A DNA stretch of 8,485 nt from Bifidobacteriaceae bacterium (GTDB taxonomy: Bacteria; Actinomycetota; Actinomycetes; Actinomycetales; WQXJ01): contig JAITKC010000138.1 in NCBI GenBank assembly GCA_031278665.1, forward strand, positions 1 to 8,485. Reading direction: 5' to 3'. The notes beneath the pieces were generated by a model. It was not told where the DNA came from. It made no database searches and saw only the letters and a list, made by a program, of their open reading frames with translations. Positions 1 through 8,226 of the stretch are shown piece by piece. Numbering within the stretch: position 1 is the stretch's first letter; every line of letters starts with the position of its first letter. The position numbers and the translations under genes are program-made.

Positions 1-1582
1 CCCCGGCCGCTCCCGGCGCGCGGGTGAACACGCGTTCCGGCGCCTGCGGCTCGAGGCTCGGTTCCGGCTCGGTCGATGCCGGTTCGGGTTCGCCGGTTCC
101 GGCGGGCGCCGGGACGGGCTCGGCGTCTGGCCCCGGCTGGGTCGGGGCGGGTTCGCGTTCCCCGATTCCGGCGGGCGGGGCCGGGCGAGCGCCGGCCGGC
201 CCGGACCCGGCCAATGCCGGTTCGGGTTCGCCGGTTCCGGCGGGCGCCGCGACGGGCTCGGCGTCTGGCCCCGGCTGGGTCGGGGCGGGTTCGCGTTCCC
301 CGATTCCGGCCGGCGCCCGCGCCGTTGGCACGGGTTCGGCTATCGCGGTTCCGTCCGGAGCCGGGTCAGACTTGGCGTTCCGCCCCGGTCGGCTGAGCGC
401 CGCCGCTTCGGCCGCCCAGCGGCCGGCCCGTCCGGCCGCCGCCAACCAGGCGGGCGGCGTCTCGGAACCATCCCGTGCCGCCACCGCCGTGGCCGCCAAG
501 CCGAGGAACGCCAGCGCCTGAGCCTGGACGCGAGTCGCCAACCCGGCGACGGGCGGGGCGACGGACAGGCCTTGAAGGCGTTCGGCCAAAGCGGCATCGT
601 CGGCCCCCGATGTGGTCCCGTCGCCAAACGCTGGAACGAGGTGTTCCCACAGCAAGTCGAACAGCCTTTGCCCGGCGATAGTCGCGGCGGTGATCGCCAC
701 GACGGCCTCGAACTTGGGCATCACCAGGCAGGTTTGCCCATACGCGCCGCCGGCCGCGTAGCCGTGCTCGCCCATCCAGAATTGATACCCGTAGCCCCGG
801 GCGCTGTCCGGCTCGACGGCCTGTCCGGGCGGGAAACGGTGTTCGGCGTCATTGGGCATCTGCGTCCGGGTCGCCTGGCGGCACCAAGCGGCCGGCACAA
901 GTTGGCGGCCCCGCCAGGCGCCGCCTTGTAAGAGCACCTGGCCGAAAGCCGCGATCGACTCCGTGCGCAGGTACAGGCCGCTGAAGCCGGGGTTCGCCCG
1001 GCCGCCGAACCAGCGGGCCTCGCTCGCCCCGATCGGCTCGAACAGCCGCGGGCGCAAGTAGTCGAGCAGGCCGGCGCCGGTGGCCGACTCGACGATTTTG
1101 GCGACCGCGAAAGTGGCGAGTTGGTCGTAGGTGAAGACTTCGCCCGGCCCCCGTTCCGGCGGATAGGCGCGCAGGGATCGGCGCAGAGCGGCATCGTCCA
1201 TCGAGAAGTCCTGGTCACTCGGGTCGAGCCCCGGATCGCGGAGGTGGCCGACCGACATCCGCAGAGCGTCGGCGATTGTCGCCTCGCCGTAGGCGGTGGC
1301 CTCCGGAAGGCGGTCGGCCAGCCGATCCGACATTCCCAACAGGCCCTCGCCTTCGGCTATGCCGGCGGCGACGGCGGTGAAACTCTTGCTCATCGAATAG
1401 ATCAGCTGCGGCGTCGCGCGATCATACGGCGCCCACCACCCCTCGGCCACCACCGCGCCGTGTCTGAGCAGCATAAACGAGTGGAGTTCAATGCCGGACG
1501 CGGCCACCGCGTCAAGAAAGGCGGCGACCTTCTTCGCGTCCACACCTTGCGAACTGGGACTACGTCGCGCCAGCAGCGTCAT
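1..1582 (-). CDS. Class C beta-lactamase-like serine hydrolase with repeat tail (C-terminus cut by window edge)
   Basis: A serine hydrolase of the beta-lactamase/penicillin-binding-protein-like family (COG1680 type). The substrate cannot be read from sequence. 527 codons are visible and the frame is still open at base 1. The catalytic region spans about residues 15-315. It has S63-M-S-K66 as the SxxK nucleophile/base motif, a downstream SVGHLRDP segment, a Y152-D-Q where the family usually has Y-x-N or Y-N-S, and GYGYQFW (263-269) followed by GGAYGQ (278-283), the equivalent of the third active-site motif. From about residue 400 the protein turns into a low-complexity Pro/Ala/Glu-rich tail with a 46-residue repeat. 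No signal peptide is visible, so the protein is probably cytoplasmic unless the true start differs. The ATG at 1582 was chosen because a TATCAT -10 box sits just upstream and would make the mRNA leaderless. The ATG at 1591 is the alternative. Both lack a Shine-Dalgarno sequence. Family is confident; function is unknown. Confidence 0.85.
   Translation of the reverse strand, partial: MTLLARRSPSSQGVDAKKVAAFLDAVAASGIELHSFMLLRHGAVVAEGWWAPYDRATPQLIYSMSKSFTAVAAGIAEGEGLLGMSDRLADRLPEATAYGEATIADALRMSVGHLRDPGLDPSDQDFSMDDAALRRSLRAYPPERGPGEVFTYDQLATFAVAKIVESATGAGLLDYLRPRLFEPIGASEARWFGGRANPGFSGLYLRTESIAAFGQVLLQGGAWRGRQLVPAAWCRQATRTQMPNDAEHRFPPGQAVEPDSARGYGYQFWMGEHGYAAGGAYGQTCLVMPKFEAVVAITAATIAGQRLFDLLWEHLVPAFGDGTTSGADDAALAERLQGLSVAPPVAGLATRVQAQALAFLGLAATAVAARDGSETPPAWLAAAGRAGRWAAEAAALSRPGRNAKSDPAPDGTAIAEPVPTARAPAGIGEREPAPTQPGPDAEPVAAPAGTGEPEPALAGSGPAGARPAPPAGIGEREPAPTQPGPDAEPVPAPAGTGEPEPASTEPEPSLEPQAPERVFTRAPGAAG
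76..310 (-). repeat. 138-bp-period tandem duplication inside the hydrolase tail
   Basis: Bases 76-172 and 214-310 are direct repeats of 97 bp with a single difference (112 G against 250 C). They are 138 bp (46 codons) apart and in frame. They encode PAGIGEREPAPTQPG and the following Pro/Ala/Glu-rich residues, at about residues 424-456 and 470-502. Each copy contains two related sub-blocks, PAGIGEREPA and PAGTGEPEPA, which suggests growth by successive internal duplications. The near-identity at the DNA level points to a recent duplication or to copy-number slippage. The array may continue past the window edge. Confidence 0.9.
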
Positions 1583-1589
1583 GATCAGC

Positions 1590-1618
1590 ATGATAGGCCA
1601 GAAATGTACGCCCGTACA
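1590..1618 (-). promoter_or_regulatory. Probable leaderless promoter of the serine hydrolase gene
   Basis: On the minus strand a TATCAT hexamer (1595-1590) matches the -10 consensus at five of six positions. TGTACG (1618-1613) lies 17 bp upstream in the -35 position and matches TTGACA at three positions. The expected transcription start falls at about 1583-1582, on the ATG chosen for the hydrolase. Leaderless transcripts are common in actinobacteria, and no SD-like sequence precedes this gene. This is inference from spacing and consensus only. Confidence 0.4.
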
Positions 1619-1619
1619 T
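1604..1619. promoter_or_regulatory. 16-bp palindrome, candidate repressor operator
   Basis: ATGTACG-CC-CGTACAT is a perfect inverted repeat with 7-bp arms and a 2-bp centre. It covers the proposed -35 box and part of the spacer of the hydrolase promoter. That is where a dimeric repressor, for example of TetR type, would block RNA polymerase. No regulator gene lies in the window, so its partner is unknown. Confidence 0.5.
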
Positions 1620-1683
1620 CGCGGCCGCCAGCCGGACCGCGGTGGCCGGCCCCCGTTCCAGCTGTCCAGGTCGCCGCCTCGCG

Positions 1684-1706
1684 GGCCGGGGCGTTGGTCC
1701 CCGACC
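1684..1706 (-). terminator. Hairpin just after the MFS transporter stop codon
   Basis: Three bases past the MFS stop, the minus strand reads GGTCGGGG, a 7-base loop ACCAACG, then CCCCGGCC. This is an 8-bp stem with one G-U pair. No U-tract follows, as in many high-GC terminators, so it may end transcription or only stabilise the 3' end. Together with the separate promoter proposed downstream, it suggests the hydrolase is transcribed on its own. Confidence 0.4.
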
Positions 1707-1708
1707 GG

Positions 1709-3316
1709 TCAGGAGTAGCGGGTTCGCAGATAGTCCTCGAGTTGCTCGAGGCTCAGGTTCTTGGTCTCCGGCACGAAAATCAGCGAGAAGACGACTGTCA
1801 CAACGTTGACGCCGGCGAAGACCGCGAAAGTCGCGCCGCCGCCGATACTCGCGATCATCATCGGGAAAACCCAAGTGATCACCGCGTTCGCGATCCAGAG
1901 GCAAAAGGTTGCCAAACCCATTCCGAAACCGCGGATCGCCATCGGGAAAATCTCGGACAGCAGCACCCAGTTCGCGGGGGCCTGAAGCCCCTGGTTGAAG
2001 AACAAGAACAGCATCATGCCGCCGAGCACGGCGAAAGAACCCAGCAAAGAAGGCGGGCTGGACGGGTTGGCCTGGCCGCCGGGCAGCAGGTGAGGCTGCA
2101 CCTGGGTCCAGAACACGACGGAGATCAGAGTCAGCGAGGCGATAATGCCGAACTGGCCGGCGATCAGCATGCGCCGGCGGCGCAGGCGAGTCACAAACCA
2201 CAGCCCGCAAGCCGATCCGACGACCGAGATCACCCCGTTGGCGACCTGCGCGGTGATCGAGGCCGTCTCGCCTTGTCCGGTCATCATCAAGATCTTCGGC
2301 GCGTAGTACATGATCGTGTTGATCCCAGTCGTCTGCTGCAAGACGCCGACTCCCACGCCAATGAACACCACGCGGCGCACCCACGGTATGCGCAGAGCCC
2401 GCCAACCGCGGCCTGTGGGCGGCGGCCGACCCCCTCTGGACCGCGCGAAATGCGCCACCTCCCGAGTGATCCCGATGTCGCTTTCGCGACGCACGCGTTT
2501 CAGCGCCCCGATCGCCGCCGCCAATTCGCCGCGCACCGCCAACCAGCGCGCCGACTCCGGCATGCGGCTCATGGCGATCCACAACAAGACCGCCGGCAAC
2601 GAGCAAATCAGCAGCATCGACCGCCAAGCCGTGGAATCGTGCGCGGTGTTGGCGATCAGCGCGTTCATGGAGAACGCCAACATCTGGCCGGTGACGATCA
2701 TCAGTTGGTCCACCGCCACCATGGTGCCGCGCAACGACTTCGGAGCGGTCTCCGCCAGATAGACCGGAACAGTGGTGGAGGCCGCCCCAACCGCCAGGCC
2801 GAGCCCAAATCTGAAGAAGTACATGACGTCGATAGTTGGCGCCAGAGCCTGGCCGACTGCCGCGAAGAAAAAGACGGCCGCTAACCATCGAATGTTGTGG
2901 CGTCGGCCGAACCTGTCCGATAGGTGTCCGCCCGCCACCGCTCCGAGCGCGGCCCCGACCAGCAGCACCCCGCCGATCAAACCCTCCTGGGCCGCCGTCA
3001 GCCCAAGACCGCCATCCGAGAGCGGGTGTTGCATATACGGCAGCGCTCCGGAGATGACGCCGGTGTCGTAGCCGAATAACAGCGAGCCCAGGGTGGCCGC
3101 CCCGGCGACCGCTTTGAGTGAGCGACGCTTGCCCGATGCCGGCGTCCGCCGCACCAGCCGGGCCAGGCCGGTCGCGGCCCCTCGCCCTTCGAGCGGACCC
3201 TTTGGGAGTCCGGCGCCGGCGCTTTGCAGACCCGGCTCGGCAGTCGCGCGCTGGCTCTGACGAGCGCGGCGGCCGCCAAGCGGCCGCCGGCGCGGTGGAC
3301 CGTCCTGAGAAGACAT
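1709..3316 (-). CDS. MFS sugar-porter family transporter
   Basis: A 535-residue integral membrane transporter of the major facilitator superfamily, sugar porter branch (relatives of XylE/GalP and bacterial myo-inositol transporters). It probably imports a sugar or polyol with protons; the substrate cannot be fixed. It carries the family signatures in order: GYDTG (82-86) in the first helix, GGHLSDRFGRR (129-139) in the loop between helices 2 and 3, PVYLAE (184-189), PESARWL (253-259), QQTTGIN (327-333), SEIFPMAIRG (454-463) and PETKNLSLEQLE (516-527). About twelve hydrophobic segments are visible. The ATG at 3316 is preferred because AGGTGAG lies 10 bases upstream; an in-frame GTG at 3331 overlaps that SD. 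Oddly, about 65 Arg/Gly/Pro-rich residues precede the first helix, longer than is usual. A 310-base non-coding region upstream suggests its own promoter. Confidence 0.9.
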   Translation of the reverse strand: MSSQDGPPRRRPLGGRRARQSQRATAEPGLQSAGAGLPKGPLEGRGAATGLARLVRRTPASGKRRSLKAVAGAATLGSLLFGYDTGVISGALPYMQHPLSDGGLGLTAAQEGLIGGVLLVGAALGAVAGGHLSDRFGRRHNIRWLAAVFFFAAVGQALAPTIDVMYFFRFGLGLAVGAASTTVPVYLAETAPKSLRGTMVAVDQLMIVTGQMLAFSMNALIANTAHDSTAWRSMLLICSLPAVLLWIAMSRMPESARWLAVRGELAAAIGALKRVRRESDIGITREVAHFARSRGGRPPPTGRGWRALRIPWVRRVVFIGVGVGVLQQTTGINTIMYYAPKILMMTGQGETASITAQVANGVISVVGSACGLWFVTRLRRRRMLIAGQFGIIASLTLISVVFWTQVQPHLLPGGQANPSSPPSLLGSFAVLGGMMLFLFFNQGLQAPANWVLLSEIFPMAIRGFGMGLATFCLWIANAVITWVFPMMIASIGGGATFAVFAGVNVVTVVFSLIFVPETKNLSLEQLEDYLRTRYS

Positions 3317-3476
3317 GCAGCCGATTCTCACCTGGCCACGGAGTGAGCCGACGGGCGGGCCGGCTTCTGCCCAGATGCCGGATGCGGCGGCTCAAGCCGC
3401 TTCGGCCTGACGAGTGTTGCCGCCCGCCCGTAATCCACCCCGTGCGGCGGCGAATCGCGAGTAGTTTTCAGTTCTT

Positions 3477-3492
3477 GATCCGCGAGCGGATC
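3477..3492. promoter_or_regulatory. 16-bp palindrome upstream of the MFS gene, candidate operator
   Basis: GATCCGC-GA-GCGGATC is a perfect inverted repeat with 7-bp arms. It begins 10 bases downstream of the TAATAC hexamer on the minus strand, so it would cover the first transcribed bases, a classic repressor site. It lies about 160 bases before the MFS start codon. It differs in sequence from the palindrome at 1604-1619, so a different regulator would be expected. Confidence 0.35.
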
Positions 3493-3548
3493 GGGATCTT
3501 CGTATTACTCGCATCTCGCGGCCGGAACGGCCGGTTCGGGGATCGCAG

Positions 3549-3561
3549 GTTGACAGTCAAC
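3549..3561. promoter_or_regulatory. 13-bp inverted repeat GTTGAC-A-GTCAAC
   Basis: A perfect inverted repeat with 6-bp arms about a single central base. Both strands contain a TTGAC core resembling a -35 box, but neither has a matching -10 hexamer at 16-18 bp. Its role is unknown; it may be a protein-binding site. The low score reflects how often such short repeats arise by chance. Confidence 0.2.
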
Positions 3562-3593
3562 GACCACCGGAGGTCTCCCAAGGCCGCGCGTAG

Positions 3594-3607
3594 GGGCTGA
3601 ACAGCCC
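3594..3607 (-). terminator. Short hairpin after the GT4 gene
   Basis: The minus strand reads GGGCTG-TT-CAGCCC, beginning 19 bases after the GT4 stop codon. It could form a 5-bp stem with a GTTC tetraloop. There is no U-tract. It is a weak candidate for the 3' end of the lysC-asd-GT4 transcript. Confidence 0.3.
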
Positions 3608-3626
3608 GCCTGAGCTTGGGCCCTGG

Positions 3627-4829
3627 TTATTGGCCGGGATGGGACCCGCCCCGCGGCGGGTGGAGCAGCGCGGCCAGGGTGTCGTACCGCGATTGCCAGT
3701 CCCACTCGCGCCGAACCCAGTCGCGGCCGGCGGCCCCCATGGCCGCCGCGCGGACCGGGTCGTCCAGTAATTCGATGATCTTGGCCGCGGCGGCCCGCCA
3801 ATCCCGCCCGTCGACCACGAAACCGGTCTGGCCTTCCAACACGGCGTCTGGCGCGCCGCCCGAATCGCCGGCGACCACCGGCAGGCCGGCCGCCTGGGCC
3901 TCGAGATAGACGATCCCCAATCCCTCGACCTCCAAGCCGAGCCAGCGCGAGCGACAGGGCATGGCGAAGACGCGGGCCGCCTGGTAAAACTCGGCCAGCC
4001 GCTCGTAAGGGGCTTTGCCGACCAACGCGATTGACCCGGCGGCCGGGCTGGCGGCGGCCATTCGCCGCAGTTTCGGCTCATAGGAACCGGCGCCGACGAT
4101 GACGAGTTTGGCTTCCCGGTGGGCGGCGGCCACACTGGGCCAGCCGCGAATCAACTGGTCCTGGCCTTTGCGCGGCACCAACCGGGAGACGCACAGCACC
4201 ACCGCTTCGCCCTTGTGGTCCAGGGCGGCGCGCCCAGACGCGCCGGCTGACGCGGCGGCGTCGGGAAATTGCGGCGCGGCATCGGCCGGAATGGGGGCGA
4301 AAGCGGTGACCGCGGGGGAAAGTTTGACCATGCGGCGGCGGGCGGGCGGGCTGAGCGCCGGGGCGATCCGCCGACCGGTGTAGTCGGTCAGATAGGTGAC
4401 CACGTCGACGCCGTCGCCAATGCGCCGCAGGGCCTGGCGAGTGCCCGGAAACGCGGCCCACCAGACCTCGTGGCCATGGGTGGTGGCGACGATCCGCCCC
4501 AGGTCGACCCGGCGGCGCAGGCCGGCGGCGATCAGCCCGAAGGGCGCGGCCGCGCCGAACCAAACCGCGTCGGCCCGCACGTCGCGCGCCACATCGGCGG
4601 CGAATCGGGCGACCGACTGGGTGGGCCACAAGACGCGAGACGGGTGGCGGACAACTTGATAGGGCAGTTTGGAGTCCGCCCGGGCGACCTGTTGGGCGCT
4701 GAAGGGAGCGCGAGTCGAGGCCAACACGGTCACCTCGGCGGGCGGGAAGCGGCCGACCAGTTCGGCGACGAAAGTCTCGATGCCGCCCAAAGTGGGCGGG
4801 AAATCATTGGTCACCACCAGCGTGTGCAT
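3627..4829 (-). CDS. pimB: GT4 glycosyltransferase, PimB-like GDP-mannose-dependent mannosyltransferase
   Basis: A 400-residue GT-B fold glycosyltransferase of family GT4. It closely resembles actinobacterial PimB, which transfers mannose from GDP-mannose to the inositol 6-position of phosphatidylinositol monomannoside on the cytoplasmic side of the membrane. Visible landmarks are the N-terminal TNDFPPTLGGIETF (7-20), HGHEVWWAAFPGTRQ (118-132), the phosphate-binding RLVPRKGQD (216-224), VEGLGIVYLE (301-310) carrying the EX7E motif, and GDSGGAPDAV (321-330). The usual GVDxxxF segment before the linker is degenerate here (SPAVTAFAP, 171-179). The usual RTRGGGLD stretch is changed to RSRWLGLE (293-300), so acceptor or donor use could differ. 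The ATG at 4829 is the family start. AAGGG lies 12 bases upstream, a weak SD. The gene starts 32 bases after asd, probably in the same transcript. A related GT4 activity cannot be excluded. Confidence 0.8.
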   Translation of the reverse strand: MHTLVVTNDFPPTLGGIETFVAELVGRFPPAEVTVLASTRAPFSAQQVARADSKLPYQVVRHPSRVLWPTQSVARFAADVARDVRADAVWFGAAAPFGLIAAGLRRRVDLGRIVATTHGHEVWWAAFPGTRQALRRIGDGVDVVTYLTDYTGRRIAPALSPPARRRMVKLSPAVTAFAPIPADAAPQFPDAAASAGASGRAALDHKGEAVVLCVSRLVPRKGQDQLIRGWPSVAAAHREAKLVIVGAGSYEPKLRRMAAASPAAGSIALVGKAPYERLAEFYQAARVFAMPCRSRWLGLEVEGLGIVYLEAQAAGLPVVAGDSGGAPDAVLEGQTGFVVDGRDWRAAAAKIIELLDDPVRAAAMGAAGRDWVRREWDWQSRYDTLAALLHPPRGGSHPGQ

Positions 4830-4861
4830 GTCAGGACAACACCCTTGCGGCGGCGGACCGG

Positions 4862-7284
<2,423 letters not shown>

Positions 7285-7310
7285 CGCCTCAACCTTCCCG
7301 ATCAGAATAT

Positions 7311-7336
7311 GGCGGCGGCCGGTTCGAGCCGCCGCC
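7311..7336 (-). other. Strong GC hairpin in the lysC leader
   Basis: On the minus strand GGCGGCGGC and GCCGCCGCC form a 9-bp all-GC stem around an 8-base loop. It ends 26 bases before the lysC TTG and just upstream of its SD. A second inverted repeat, GCGGCCC-C-GGGCCGC (7341-7355), lies next to it. Right after the hairpin is TATTCT (7309-7304), a possible -10 box for a lysC promoter with a short leader, but it lacks a recognisable -35. The hairpin could act as an attenuator, block read-through from rplI or protect a processed 5' end. None of these is proven. Confidence 0.4.
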
Positions 7337-7379
7337 GTTCGCGGCCCCGGGCCGCCCGCCCGATTGTCCCACAGAGCCT

Positions 7380-7395
7380 CCCCGGGCGCCCGGGG
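7380..7395. repeat. 16-bp perfect palindrome at the edge of the 9-bp array
   Basis: CCCCGGGCGCCCGGGG is self-complementary along its whole length. It overlaps the lysC-side end of the 9-bp repeat array. It could be a binding site or could form a cruciform or RNA hairpin. In such GC-rich sequence a chance origin is possible. Confidence 0.5.
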
Positions 7396-7464
7396 CGCTC
7401 CGGGCACTCCGGGCGCTCCGGGAGGCCGGCGGGGCCGGTGGGGCCGGTGGGGCCGGCTCCGGGC
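7384..7464. repeat. Nine 9-bp GC-rich tandem units between rplI and lysC
   Basis: Reading the plus strand from 7384 in steps of 9 gives GGGCGCCCG, GGGCGCTCC, GGGCACTCC, GGGCGCTCC, GGGAGGCCG, GCGGGGCCG, GTGGGGCCG, GTGGGGCCG and GCTCCGGGC, ending exactly at the rplI stop codon. There are two sub-families: GGGCGCTCC-like near lysC and GTGGGGCCG-like near rplI. The units lie between genes, so they may serve as a transcript-end structure or a slippage-prone spacer. Confidence 0.75.
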
Positions 7465-7914
7465 TCAGGTCGCCACCACCTCGACTTCGACGGGGACCAA
7501 CACGGAGTCATGGAGGCGGATCTGGACCGTGTACGGCCCGGTGGTTTTGATCCGCGCGGGCAGTTCGATTTTCCGCTTGTCGACGTCGAATCCGGTCGCC
7601 GCCTTGACGGCGTCGGCGATGTCGGCGCTCGTCACAGTGCCGAACAAACGTCCGCCGGAGCCAGCTTTGGCCGGCACCGTGACGTTTGCCTGGCGCAGTT
7701 TGTCCGATGCCGCCAGGGCGTCCTCGACGGTCGCCATCTCGCGCGCTTTGGCGGCTCGGCGCATCGTCACGATCTGTTTCTCAGCGCCTTTGGTCCAGCG
7801 GGTCGCGAGTTTGCGCGGGACCAAGTAGTTGCGGGCGTAGCCGTCTTTGACCTCGACGATGTCGCCGGGCGCGCCCAAACCGGCGACCTCGTGCGTCAGA
7901 ATGATCTTCGCCAT
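7465..7914 (-). CDS. rplI: 50S ribosomal protein L9
   Basis: A 149-residue protein of the large ribosomal subunit that binds 23S rRNA near the base of the L1 stalk and helps keep the reading frame. The N-terminal RNA-binding domain has the signature GAPGDIVEVKDGYARNYLVP (14-33). A lysine/alanine-rich connecting helix covers about 42-75, and the C-terminal domain includes KAGSGGRLFGTVT (83-95). The length is typical. A good SD, AAAGGAG, stands upstream of the ATG. The gene starts 27 bases after rpsR and is surely co-transcribed with it. Its stop codon abuts the 9-bp repeat array. Confidence 0.97.
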   Translation of the reverse strand: MAKIILTHEVAGLGAPGDIVEVKDGYARNYLVPRKLATRWTKGAEKQIVTMRRAAKAREMATVEDALAASDKLRQANVTVPAKAGSGGRLFGTVTSADIADAVKAATGFDVDKRKIELPARIKTTGPYTVQIRLHDSVLVPVEVEVVAT

Positions 7915-7941
7915 GATTGGCTTCTCCTTTGGTCGACGCGG

Positions 7942-8178
7942 TCAGCGGCCCGAACTCGAATACGGCAGCAGCGCCATCTCGCGGGCGTTTTTGACCGCCT
8001 TGGCGATGGCGCGCTGTTCTTGAACTGACACGCCGGTGACCCGGCGGGCGCGGATTTTGCCGCGGTCGGAGACGAATTTGCGCAGTAGCGCCACGTCTTT
8101 GTAGTCGATTTCCCCTTGTGTGCTCAACCGCAGCGGGTTGACTTTCTTCTTCGGCACGCGCGGTGGCGGTTTAGCCAT
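7942..8178 (-). CDS. rpsR: 30S ribosomal protein S18, zinc-independent form
   Basis: A 78-residue protein of the small ribosomal subunit that pairs with S6 on the platform. The core signature is clear: [20 protein letters not shown] (23-42), RARRVTG (43-49) and [10 protein letters not shown] (64-73). The zinc-binding type of actinobacteria has C-x-x-C after the basic N-terminus and C-x-x-H in the GNCxxHQR segment. Here the matching stretches read KKKVNPLRL and GVSVQEQR, so all four ligands are replaced (N, R, S, E). AGAGGA lies 7 bases before the ATG. The gene lies between ssb and rplI, the standard order. Confidence 0.96.
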   Translation of the reverse strand: MAKPPPRVPKKKVNPLRLSTQGEIDYKDVALLRKFVSDRGKIRARRVTGVSVQEQRAIAKAVKNAREMALLPYSSSGR

Positions 8179-8226
8179 GATTTTTCCTCTGCTTTGTCAA
8201 TCGATCGCTGATTTGATGCGGCGCCA

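Larger units (their letters stand above)
3317..3626. promoter_or_regulatory. 310-base non-coding region between the GT4 gene and the MFS gene
   Basis: No credible gene is seen on either strand here. The part at about 3460-3510 is clearly less GC-rich than its surroundings, as expected of a promoter region. On the minus strand TAATAC (3507-3502) is a possible -10 box, but no good -35 sits 16-18 bp upstream. The region holds several inverted repeats: GCGGCT-CA-AGCCGC (3387-3400), a 16-bp palindrome (3477-3492), CGGCCG-GAA-CGGCCG (3519-3533), GTTGAC-A-GTCAAC (3549-3561) and a hairpin at 3594-3607. It most likely combines the 3' end of the upstream operon with a regulated promoter for the transporter. 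Confidence 0.45.

Noticed and set aside
1393..1401. Hydrolase start at the ATG within YSMSK
   Set aside because: That would remove the first 60 residues, which match the family (ELHSFMLLRHG and following), and would cut into the SxxK motif.
1..1582. Calling the hydrolase an antibiotic-resistance beta-lactamase
   Set aside because: The family mostly contains esterases and peptidases of unknown substrate, and there is no signal peptide or resistance context.
1121..2884. 587-codon open frame on the plus strand
   Set aside because: It lies antisense to the MFS and hydrolase genes, is rich in Arg/His/Asp low complexity and shows no family signature. Long shadow frames are expected in high-GC DNA.
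1560..3395. 611-codon minus-strand open frame covering the MFS gene
   Set aside because: It is an alternative frame of the transporter without any motif; the overlapping frame contains all sugar-porter signatures.
7285..7407. lysC starting at the GTG at 7407 or elsewhere upstream of 7284
   Set aside because: The upstream residues are Pro/Gly/Arg-rich and not shared with the family. The TTG at 7284 gives the family N-terminus and has an SD at good spacing.
7285..7464. Lysine riboswitch or leader-peptide attenuator before lysC
   Set aside because: No lysine riboswitch core and no Lys- or Thr-rich leader peptide can be seen; only simple GC hairpins are present.
7302..7511. Collagen-like Gly-Pro-Thr or Gly-Ala-Pro repeats encoded on either strand
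   Set aside because: The Gly-x-y look comes from the 9-bp GC-rich array being translated. It overlaps the rplI end, lacks an RBS and has no collagen-like domain length.
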